Source of the DNA: Cherax quadricarinatus
Lineage: Eukaryota; Arthropoda; Malacostraca; Decapoda; Parastacidae
Length of the DNA stretch: 64,000 bases
Direction: 5' to 3'
NCBI RefSeq assembly: GCF_038502225.1
Contig: NC_091369.1
Coordinates: forward strand, 12,990,002-13,054,001
Shown piece after piece: positions 36,601 through 48,500 of this stretch. How positions within the stretch are numbered: position 1 is the stretch's first letter; every line of letters begins with the position of its first letter. The translations under genes and the position numbers were made by a program. A model generated the notes under the pieces. That model did no database searches, was not told where the DNA came from, and saw nothing but the letters and a program-made list of their open reading frames with translations.

Positions 36601-39600
36601 TAATTTTTTTTTTTTAATTTTGCGACACCAGGAGACACGTCAGGATTGGGGGTTGCGACAGTCAAAGGGTTAAGATCAAATTTAGAACAAACACCTGAAA
36701 ATAATCAGAACTTCAAAGTATTAAATATGTAAAAAAAAAAAAAGTGTAACCATAGGTGTAACTATAGCTTTAAATATTTTACCCAGCACTTCAAAAAAGT
36801 CTGTCAAAATATAAAGCTAATTGCTCTCGTTTCTGTTTTTCATTTTTGGGACATTACTTAAATGCATATAATATTCTCTAACTCACTTTATCTGCCCACC
36901 TTCTTGACCATACTCTCCTATCAGATTTATTCATTATGCACTTTGTTGATTTTGGAAATTCTTCTGCAGACTACCCTGTTGATTGCCTGACCACTTCAAT
37001 CATCCATTTAATCAGTAGGACTACACATCTGTCCTAAAATTAGACTTGTGAATCCTTACCCTGTCTCTCTAGTATACCTCATATACTCTGTTAATTATCC
37101 AGCTCTGCTGCTGTGACTTTATTCTTCCTGTTCACACTTCAATATTGTTTCACATATGCATCTTTATAACTGCATCCTGGTCTGCCTTACTTTCTATAAT
37201 GGCTTGTGTTACATCTAACACTTTCCTCTTCTGATTCAATTTGCTCCTATTTTTTTCCCATTTACATATTCTAGATATTTATATTTCTTCTTTCAACAGA
37301 CCAGCTGTATCCCACCAAGGTAGGGTGGCCCAAAAAGAAGAACAAAAGTTTCTCTTTTAAAGTTTAGTAAATGTATACAGGAGAAGGGGTTACTAGCCCC
37401 TTGCTCCCAGCATGTTAGTCGCCTCTTACGACACGCATGGCTTATGGAGGAAGAATTTTGTTCCACTTCCCCATGGAGAGCATTTATCTTTCATTATTAT
37501 TATTATTATTTATAGAAGGTGCTAAATATATAAGGGTAATAGAGCACTTGGAGGAATGGGAGGTAATCAAGTTTGATCCATGGGATAGTTACAATTCCTT
37601 AGATCAAAGTCCTTCACCAGCATCAAGTCATCCCCTTGAAGGTTTCATTTGTCATTTGACACCCATTTTACTCAACTTTTTTTTTCAACTCTTTGTTTAT
37701 ATTAACATTTTTTCTATAGAATTATAAAATGTTATTTTTATAGGTACCACATCTACTGTGTTGGTTTGCGGCGTGTACCCAATGGCCGTTGGCATTGTAA
37801 GGAGTGTGCCATATGCTCGTCATGTGGCTCCAAGACTCCAGCTGGTATTGAACACTTGAAAAATGCTGAATGGCAGCATGAGGTAAGAACATGTTGCGAA
37901 AAGTCTTTACTGTATCAGCATTTCAAAAATTTTTTAGCGTTTTCCCCATCGAAGGAGGCAATTTACTGAGTAAACTTCTTGTGGAGAAAATTTTCTCCAC
38001 ATGACTGAAGGGGATTGAAAGGAACTTTCCTAATGCTAATGAAAAGTAATGTGGCTCCATAGGAAAAGGATAACTATTATATACCAGTGAAGTATTCCCC
38101 TAACTTAAAAGTTAGACTTTACTAAGCAATAGTTATTGAAAAAACGTGTGAGGGAATTGAATAATTTCAAAGCCTTTTTATTTCAGTTTAAAAAAGACAA
38201 GGACAACAAACAGCTAAGATATGCAACCACGCTGTGTGTTCCATGTGATAAATATTGGAAACGAAGACAGTTTTGCTATGTGTGCTTGAAGGTGTACAGA
38301 AGTATTCCAGAGGACGGGATGGTACGATGCTCCAACTGTCCCAAATATATTCATCGAGAAGGCAAGTTTCACTTAAATGTGGTGTTGCTTTATTTTTCAC
38401 TGCTTTCTTATATGCAGCGGAGTGTTTAGTCTGTGTGCTCTTGCTTAATATACTGCAGAATGACTTTAAAAGTAGTGTATATTGCTTGGTTTTTGTTCTT
38501 TTTAGCTATATCATAGTTTGTTCGTATATTTTCACTTCAAAATGGGAGTTGACACAGTTACTTTTTGCTGATGATACTGTGTTTATGGGAGGTTGCAAAG
38601 GTTAGCGGACAAGTTTGGGAGGGTGTATAAAGGTAGAAAGTCGAAAGTGAACATAGATAAGAGTCAAGTGTTTGGCCCTCTTGGGAAGAATTACCTCCTG
38701 GAAAAGAAATTGTATCTCAAGTGCCTCCTAGTAATGGACAATGCACCTGCTCATCTTCCAAACTTCGATGACCTAATTCTGAAGGAGTTTGGGTTCATCA
38801 CAGTAAAGTTCTTGCCGCTGAATACCACTCCTCTCCTCCAGCCCATGGATCAGAAGGTTATTTCAAACTTTAAAAAACTCGACACCAAAGCAGTGTTTGA
38901 AAGGTGCTTTGACCCTAAGAGATTTTTGGAAAGAACACTTCAGTATTCTCAATTGCATAAGCCTTATAGGTAAGGCTTGGGAGGGAGTGACTACCAGGAC
39001 TTTGAACTCTGCTTGGAGTAGCTTGTGGCCAGATTGTGTCCACAGGAGGGATTTTGAAGGGTTTGAGGTGGCCCCTGATGAGCCTATGTCAGTTGTGAAC
39101 TCTATTGTGGCACTGGGGAGTTCCATGGGGTTGGATGTGAGTATGGAGGATGTGGAAGAGTTTGTGGAGGACCACAACAAAGAGCTAACCACTGAGGAGC
39201 TGCAAGAGCTTCAGCAGGAAGAGCAACAGATCACAGCTCAGAATCTTGCTGCAGAGGAGGAAGAGAGATGGAAGAAGGTGCCTTCTTCAGAAATTAAGGA
39301 GATTTTTGAAATGTGGGGTAGGATGGAAAGATTTATGGAGAAACATCACCCCGAGAAGGATGTTGCAAGCCATATCGGCAACTTGTACAGTGGCAGAGTC
39401 TTGGCCCATTTTAGGGAAGTTTTAAAGAGACGCCAGAAACAGAGCTCTCTGGGCAGTTTTGCGAGACAGGACTCCAGTGACTCAAGCTGTTCCTAGTGGC
39501 ATTAAGAAACAGAAAAGAAGTAACCCCAGAAAAGCACTTGGTACCTGAGGTGTTGATGGAAGGGGATTCCCCTTCCAAACAGTAATTCAATCTCTCTCCT

Positions 39601-42406
39601 CCTCCAGTCTTCCATACACTAAGAAGAATTGCCAATAAAGGTAAGTGTTATGCTGTTAATGTTTCATTCATCATGTCCCATTGTATTGTTTATGTACTAC
39701 ATTATATTTTATGTAAAAATTTTTTTTTGTTTTAATACTTCTGGGTGTCAGGAATGGATTAATTGTATTTACATTATTTCTTATGGGGAAAATTTATTCA
39801 AAAATCGTCTATTTCGATAATAGTCCCACTTCCAGGAACGTATTAAGGACGATAATTGAGGGACCACTATATATATATATATATATATTAGTAGGTAGTA
39901 GGTTGGTAGACAGCAACCATCCAGGGAGGTACTACCGTCCTGCCAAGTGAGTGTAAAACGAAAGCCTGTAATTGTTTTACATGATGGTAGGATTGCTGGT
40001 GTCCTTTTTTCTGTCTCATGAACATGCAAGATTTCAGGTATGTCTTGCTACTTCTACTTACACTTAGGTCACACTACACATACATGTACATGCACATATA
40101 TACACACCTCCTCTGAGTTTTCTTCTGATTTTCTTTCTAGTTCTTGGTCTTGTTTATTTCCTTCTTATCTCCATGGGGAAGTGGAATAAGAATTCTTTCC
40201 TCCGTAAGCCATGCGTGTTGTAAAAGTCAACTGTAGGACTCAAGTCCGGCCTGCCGGTTTCCCTGAATCCCTTCATAAATGTTACTTTGCTCACACTCCA
40301 ACAGCACGTCAAGTATTAAAAACCATTTGTCTCCATTCACTCCTATCAAAACGCTCACGCATGCCTGCTGGAAGTAGCACACAAAACCTCCTTTACCCCC
40401 TCCCTCCAACCCTTCCTAGGCCGACCCCTACCCCGCCTTCCTTCCACTACAGACTGATACACTCTTGAAGTCATTCTGTTTCGCTCCATTCTCTCTACAT
40501 TACTAAAAAGTTTTGGTAATCCCGCACCTCCTCCTAACTTCCAAACTACGAATTCTCTGCATTATATTCACACCACACATTGCCCTCAGACATGACATCT
40601 CCACTGCCTCCAGCCTTCTCCTCGCTGCAACATTCATCACCCACGCTTCACACCCATATAAGAGCGTTGGTAAAACTATACTCTCATACATTCCCCTCTT
40701 TGCCTCCAAGGACAAAGTTCTTTGTCTCCACAGACTCCTAAGTGCACCACTCACTCTTTTTCCCTCATCAATTCTATGATTCACCTCATCTTTCATAGAC
40801 CCATCCGCTGACACGTCCACTCCCAAATATCTGAATACGTTCACCTCCTCCATACTCTCTCCCTCCAATCTGATATTCAATCTTTCATCACCTAATCTTT
40901 TTGTTATCCTCATAACCTTACTCTTTCCTGTATTCACCTTTAATTTTCTTCTTTTGCACACCCTACCAAATTCATCCACCAATCTCTGCAACTTCTCTTC
41001 AGAATCTCCCAAGAGCACAGTGTCATCAGCAAAGAGCAGCTGTGACAACTCCCACTTTGTGTGTGATTCTTTATCTTTTAACTCCACGCCTCTTGCCAAG
41101 ACCCTCGCATTTACTTCTCTTACAACCCCATCTATAAATATATTAAACAACCACGGTGACATCACACATCCTTGTCTAAGGCCTACTTTTACTGGGAAAA
41201 AAATTCCCTCTTTCCTACATACTCTAACTTGAGCCTCACTATCCTCGTAAAAACTCTTCACTGCTTTCAGTAACCTACCTCCTACACCATACACTTGCAA
41301 CATCTGCCACATTGCCCCCCTATCCACCCTGTCATACGCCTTTTCCAAATCCATAAATGCCACAAAGACCTCTTTAGCCTTATCTAAATACTGTTCACTT
41401 ATATGTTTCACTGTAAACACCTGGTCCACACACCCCCTACCTTTCCTAAAGCCTCCTTGTTCATCTGCTATCCTATTCTCCGTCTTACTCTTAATTCTTT
41501 CAATTATAACTCTACCATACACTTTACCAGGTACACTCAACAGACTTATCCCCCTATAATTTTTGCACTCTCTTTTATCCCCTTTGCCTTTATACAAAGG
41601 AACTATGCATGCTCTCTGCCAATCCCTAGGTACCTTACCCTCTTCCATACATTTATTAAATAATTGCACCAACCACTCCAAAACTATATCCCCACCTGCT
41701 TTTAACATTTCTATCTTTATCCCATCAATCCCGGCTGCCTTACCCCCTTTCATTTTACCTACTGCCTCACGAACTTCCCCCACACTCACAACTGGCTCTT
41801 CCTCACTCCTACAAGATGTTATTCCTCCTTGCCCTATACACGAAATCACAGCTTCCCTATCTTCATCAACATTTAACAATTCCTCAAAATATTCCTTCCA
41901 TCTTCCCAATACCTCTAACTCTCCATTTAATAACTCTCCTCTCCTATTTTTAACTGACAAATCCATTTGTTCTCTAGGCTTTCTTAACTTGTTAATCTCA
42001 CTCCAAAACTTTTTCTTATTTTCAACAAAATTTGTTGATAACATCTCACCCACTCTCTCATTTGCTCTCTTTTTACATTGCTTCACCACTCTCTTAACTT
42101 CTCTCTTTTTCTCCATATACTCTTCCCTCCTTGCATCACTTCTACTTTGTAAAAACTTCTCATATGCTAACTTTTTCTCCCTTACTACTCTCTTTACATC
42201 ATCATTCCACCAATCGCTCCTCTTCCCTCCTGCACCCACTTTCCTGTAACCACAAACTTCTGCTGAACACTCTAACACTACATTTTTAAACCTACCCCAT
42301 ACCTCTTCGACCCCATTGCCTATGCTCTCATTAGCCCATCTATCCTCCAATAGCTGTTTATATCTTACCCTAACTGCCTCCGACTTGTTGGGAAAATATA
42401 AATATA

Positions 42407-42502
<96 letters not shown>

Positions 42503-45500
42503 GTAGTAGGTTGGTAGACAGCAACCGCCCAGGGAGGTACTACCGTCCTGCCAAGTGAATGTAAAACTGAAGCCTGTAACTGTTTTACACGATGGTAGGA
42601 TTGCTGGTGTCTTTTTTTTTGTCTCATACACATGCAAGATTTCAGGTATGTCTTGCTACTTCTACTTACACTTAGGTCACACTACACATACATGTACAAG
42701 CATATACAGTGCACCCCCGGTTAACGATTTTAATCCGTGCAAGAGGGGTAATTGTTATGCGAAATAATCGTTATGTGAATGAATTTTCCCCATAAGAAAT
42801 AATGGAAATAAAATTAATCCGTGCAAGACACCCAAAAGTATGAAAAAAAAAATTTTACCACATGAAATATACATTTTCCCATACACAAAGAGAAGGATAC
42901 ATGCACAATAGTAGAGTAGTACATGCACAGTATATATTGTGCATGTACTAGTCTACTAAATGAAGAATAAATGACACTTACCTTTATTGAAGATGCAGCA
43001 ATGACTGATGAGACACTGTGTCCTGGGAGTGCCTTTTCCTCCTGAGTACTGTAGGTCCTGTTTGGCATTTTCTTCCAGAACAGGCCTTATCACACTGTGT
43101 ATGCCACTACGATTCTTAAATCTCTCAAACCAACCTTTGCTGGCTTTATATTCACCAATATGAGCACTAGTTCCAGGCATTTTTCCCTGTTCACCTGGGT
43201 GTTAGTCGACTTGTGTGGGTTGCATCCTGGGAGACAAGATTAAGGACCCCAATGGAAATAAGTTAGACAGTCTTCGATGACACTGACTTTTTTGGGTTAT
43301 CCTGGGTGGCAAATCCTCTGGGGTTAATTGTTTCTTGGTATTCTCAATAAGCCACACCAACAACGGTGCTACAGCAGCAGCAGCAGCTGACAGTGCAGCA
43401 GCAGCAGCAGCTGACAGTGCAGCAGCAGCAGCAGCTGTACCACCAATAGTAGCGATGGTTGATTGGGGTTTATTATACAACCTGGCCAGCTCGGAGACAT
43501 GCACTCCACTTTCATACTTATCAATGATCTTTTTCTTCATCTCTATTGTAATTCTCACCCTTATTGCTGTAGGGTTGGCACTAGAAGCTTTCTTGGGGCC
43601 CATGGTCACATATTTTCCAGAAAAAGCACCGAAAACACTGTAATAATACGAAATATTCCGATTGTATGCTTGGATGTTACCGCGGAGGCTGGCTGGTAAA
43701 CAATGCCACCGGCGGAACATGTGAGCGTGGCTCAGGCCGCACATTGGACGCGTCTCGGACGAAAATCGGTAAGCGGGTTTTTAAGCGGTATGTGAGGCAA
43801 AATTTTTGCAATTAAAGTAAGCGGTATGCGAAATAATCGCTATGTGATGCCATCGTTATGCGGGGGTCCACTGTATACAGTGGACCCCCGCATACCGGAC
43901 GCATCGCATACCGTACAATCCGCATACCGGACGCTTTGATCGCAAAAATTTTGCCTCGCATACCGCCCAAAAACCCGCTCACCGCCCTTCGTCCGAGACG
44001 CGTCCAATGTGCGGCCTGAGCCACGCTCACATGTTCCGCCGGTGGCATTGTTTACCAGCCAGCCTCCGCGGTAACATCCAAGCATACAATCGGAACATTT
44101 CGTATTATTACAGTGTTTTTGGTGATTTTTTCTGGAAAATAAGTGACCATGGGCCCCAAGAAGGCTTCTAGTGCCAACCCTACAGCAATAAGGGTGAGAA
44201 TTACTATGGAGATGAAGAAAAAGATCATTGATAAGTATGAAAGTGGAGTGCGTGTCTCCGAGCTGGCCAGGTTGTATAATAAACCCCAATCAACCATTGC
44301 TACTATTGGTGGTACAGCTGCTGCTGTACCACCGTCAGCTGCTGCTGCACTGTCAGCTGCTGCTGCTGTACCACCGTCAGCTGCTGCTGCTGCTGTAGTA
44401 CAGTCTGCTGCTGCTGTAGCATCGTCTGCTGCTGCTGTAGCATCGTCTGCTGCTGCTGTAGCATCGTCTGCTGCTGCTGTAGCATCGTCTGCTGCTGCTG
44501 TAGCATCGTCTGCTGCTGCTGTAGCATCATCTGCTGCTGCTGTAGCATCGTCTGTTGCTGCTGTACCACCGTCAGCTGCTGCTGCTGCTGCTGTAGCACC
44601 GTTGTTGGTGTGGCTTATTGAGAATACCAAGAAACAATTAACCCCAGAGGATTTGCCACCCAGGATAACCCAAAAAAGTCAGTGTCATCGAAGACTGTCT
44701 AACTTATTTCCATTGGGGTCCTTAATCTTGTCTCCCAGGATGCAACCCACACCAGTCGACTAACACCCAGGTGAACAGGGAAAATGCCTGGAACTAGTGC
44801 TCATATTGGTGAATTTAGAGCCAGCAAAGGTTGGTTTGAGAGATTTAAGAATCGTAGTGGCATACACAGTGTGATAAGGCCTGTTCTGGAAGAAAATGCC
44901 AAACAGGACCTACAGTACTCAGGAGGAAAAGGCACTCCCAGGACACAGTGTCTCATCAGTCATTGCTGCATCTTCAATAAAGGTAAGTGTCATTTATTCT
45001 TCATTTAGTAGAGTAGTACATGCACAATATATATTGTGCATGTACTACTCTACTATTGTGCATGTATCCTTCTCTTTGTGTGTAGGAAAATGTATATTTC
45101 ATGTGGTAAAATTTTTTTTTTCATACTTTTGGGTGTCTTGCACAGATTAATTTGATTTCCATTATTTCTTATGGGGAAAATTCATTCGCATACCGAACAT
45201 TTCGCATAACAACCAGCCCTCTTGCACGGATTAAGGTCGCTATGCGGGGGTCCACTGTATACACACCCCTTTGGGTTTTCTTTATTTTCTTTCTAGTTCT
45301 TGTTCTTGTTTATTTCCTCTTACCTCCATGGGGAAGTGGAACAGAATTCTTCCTCCGTAAGCCATGCGTGTTGTAAGAGACGACTAAAATGCCAGGAGCA
45401 AGGGGCTAGTAACCTCTTCTCCTGTATATATTACTAAATGCAAAAGGAGAAACTTTCGTTTTTACTTTTGGGCCACCCCGCCTCGGTGGGATACAGCCGG

Positions 45501-48500
45501 TGTGTTGAAAGAAGAAAGATATATATATTAAAGGTAGTAGGTTGGTAGACAGCAACCACCCAGGGAGGTACTACCGTCCTGCCAAGTGAGTGTAAAACAG
45601 AAGCCTGTAATTGTTTTACATGATGGTAGGATTGCTGGTGTCTTTTTATTCTGTCTCATACACTTGCAAGATTTCAGGTACGTCTTGCTACTTCTACTTA
45701 CATTTAGGTCACACTACACATACATGTACAAACGTATATATACACACCCATCTGGGTTTTCTTCTATTTTCTTTCTAGTTCTTGTTCTTGTTTATTTCCT
45801 CCTACCTCCATGGGGAAGTGGAACAGAATTCTTCCTCCGTAAGCCATGCGTGTTGTAAGAGGCGACTAAAATGCCAGGAGCAAGGGGCTAGTAACCCTTC
45901 TCCTGTATATGTTACTGAATTTAAAAGGCGAAACTTTCGTTTTTCCTTTTGGGCCACCCCACCTCAGTGGGATACGGCTGGTGTGTTGAAAGAAAGAAAG
46001 ATGTATATATATATAATGTACCTTGAGAGAATGGGTAAGTTTTTATAAGCAGATTTTGCTCAAAATAAGAACATTTTGGAGAGAATAAAAATGGAAGAGA
46101 GGTACTTTTAAATGTTAGTGATGCAAGGAAGGCAGTGACTTCTCATAGTGGGCAAGAGGAATAACATCTTGCAAGATTAAGGAAGACCCAGGGGTGGATA
46201 TATAGGATAAGTGCATGAGGCAGTGGACAGAATGAAAGGGAGTAAAGCAGGTGGGATAGATGGGATTAAGATTGGGATGTTAAAGGCAGGTGGGAATATT
46301 TTTTAGTGGAAGGTACCTACAGATTAGCAGTGTGTGTGTTTTTCTTTGTACAAGGAAAATGAGGGACAGGAGAGATGAGCCTGTTGAGTACACCAGATAA
46401 AGTTTAATGGGGAGTGGTGCACTGAGGAGTCTGTGGAGACAAAAAACATTATCTATGGAAGCAAAGAGGGGAAAGTATGAGAACGTAGTTATACCAATGC
46501 TTTTATATGGGTGTGAAGCATGGGTGGTGAATATTGCAACAAGGAGAAGGCCGGAGGCAGTGGAGATGTCGTGTCTGAGGGCTATGTGTGGAGTGAATAT
46601 AATGCAGAGAATCCATAGTTTGGAAATGAGGTAGTGTGGGGTTACTAAAAGTATTATCCAGAGGGGTTGTTGAGGTGGTTCGGACATTTAGTAGAGGATG
46701 GAATGAAGTAGAATGAGTTGGAGAGCATATAAATATGTAGTGGAAGGAAGGCAGGGTAGGGGTCAGCCTAGGATAGGTTGGAGGGAGGGGGTAAAGGAGG
46801 TTTAGTGTGCGAGGGGCTTGGATTTCCAGCAAGCATGCATGAGCATGTTAGATAGGAGTGAGTGGACACAAAGTTTTTAGAACTTGACGTGCTGTTGGAG
46901 TGTGAGCAAGGTAACATTTACGAAGGGATTCAGGGAAACTGCTAGATCAGACTTGAGTCATGGAGGTGGGAAGTACAGTGCCTACACTCTTAAATAGGGG
47001 TGTTAATGTTGCAGTTTTATAACTGTAGTGTGACCAAGTCTCTGGGAAGACAGTGATGGAGTGAATGATGAAAGTTTTTCTTTTTTTTTTGGCTACCCTG
47101 CCTTGGTGGGAAACAGCTAATGTGTTAAAAAAAAATATATTATGGTAATTGTTAAAAGGTAAGAGAGAAAGTAGGATTGTATAAGAATGGGGGATTGAGG
47201 AAGAGTAGGGTACAGGAGGGCCCTGCTTATACAGCAGGTTAGGTTCCAGGCTACTGCTGTAAAGTGAAACATAGCCTTTTCTCACTTTCAAATGCATATA
47301 AAAGCCTGGTAACATGTTTACACTATCATATATTAAGTGAGCAATAGAACTATATACAGTACACACATTACTTACCTTAAAATATTTTCATTCTTAGCTT
47401 ATAGTGAGTGGTGAATATAGCATAGGAAGTCTGAATAAATGAAGAATGGGTGTACAGTGGAACCTCGGTTTTCGTATGCCCTAGTTGGAGAAAATTCTCT
47501 ATAAGATGTATTTTTTTTAATATTTTTGGGTGTCTGGAACGGATTGATTGGTTCTGTTCCAGACACCCAAAAAATATTAACAAAAAATACATTTTACAGA
47601 GAATTTTCTCCAAGAATTGTCTCAAACTAGGGCATATGAAAACCGAGGTTCCACTGTACTTGAAAAACTGCTGCATTAGCAAAACGCTGTAAAGCAAGGC
47701 CCGCCTGTGTGTGTGGAACAAGTATTTACATTGAAGCACATAAATGAGCAATACATAAAGTTAAGGAGCTGTTGGTTGCATTTATGGATTTAAAAAAGGC
47801 ATATGATAGTGGATAGGGGAGCCATGTGGCAGATATTACAGATGTATGGAATAAGAAATATGTTAATAAAAGCAGTTAGATTTTTTACACAGTGAGGCTC
47901 AGGTTAGGGTATGTAGGAGGGAACTGGGCACTATTTTCCCAGTGAAAGAGACTGGGATGTATGTCACTATGAAAGCTTATTAACACACACACACAGATGG
48001 GGTAGTAAAAGAAATTAATGCTAGAGGTGTAGGATGTTGGATCTGATAAAAGGTTGGAGTTATCACAGTTCTTTGCTGATGACAGTTCTTTTGAGGGATT
48101 CTGAAGACAAGGTAGTTGCAAATGTTGGTGGATAAGTTTGAGATACATAAAAAGAAATTAAAGCGAATGTAGAAAAGAGTAAAGGTGATGAGGATAACTA
48201 AAAGTCTTTGGAGTGATAGATTGAATATTATATAGGAAGAATTGGATGTTTTTAGATATTTAGCAATGGATGTATCAGCAGATGGGTCTATGAAAAACAA
48301 GGTGAACCATAGACTAGATGAGGGCAAAAAAAGTAGGTGGTGTTTTGAGGCATTCTGTGGAAAGAAAAAATTTATCTATGAAGACAAAGTAAAAACTAAT
48401 GTATTAGAGTATAGTGGTACCAACACTTTTATATAGGCGAGGCTGGAGTTTGAAACGCTGCAACAAGGAGGTGGCTAGAGTCAGTGGGGATGTTGTGTGT

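Larger units (their letters stand above)
42503..45519 (+). mobile_element. Short internally deleted RTE derivative, split by two Tigger elements
   Basis: Left half 42503-42706 (GTAGTAGGTTGGTAGACAG ... CATGTACAAGCATA). Right half 45258-45519 (TACACACCCCTTTGGG ... CCTCGGTGGGATACAGCCGG, TGTGTTGAAAGAAGAAAG). Joined, they match the uninterrupted element at 45533-46000. Confidence 0.9.

Noticed and set aside
38136..38429. 97-codon frame starting upstream of PHF10 exon 10
   Set aside because: It is the exon 10 frame with intron sequence on both sides; only 38187-38361 is supported as coding.
42370..42633. Ile-Tyr repeat frames at the (TA)n tract, and the apparent N-terminus of the 673-codon RT frame
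   Set aside because: The microsatellite happens to be open in all frames; the real RTE frame begins near 42381.
44303..44599. Gln-rich minus-strand frame
   Set aside because: Reverse reading of the 21-bp repeat within Tigger element II.
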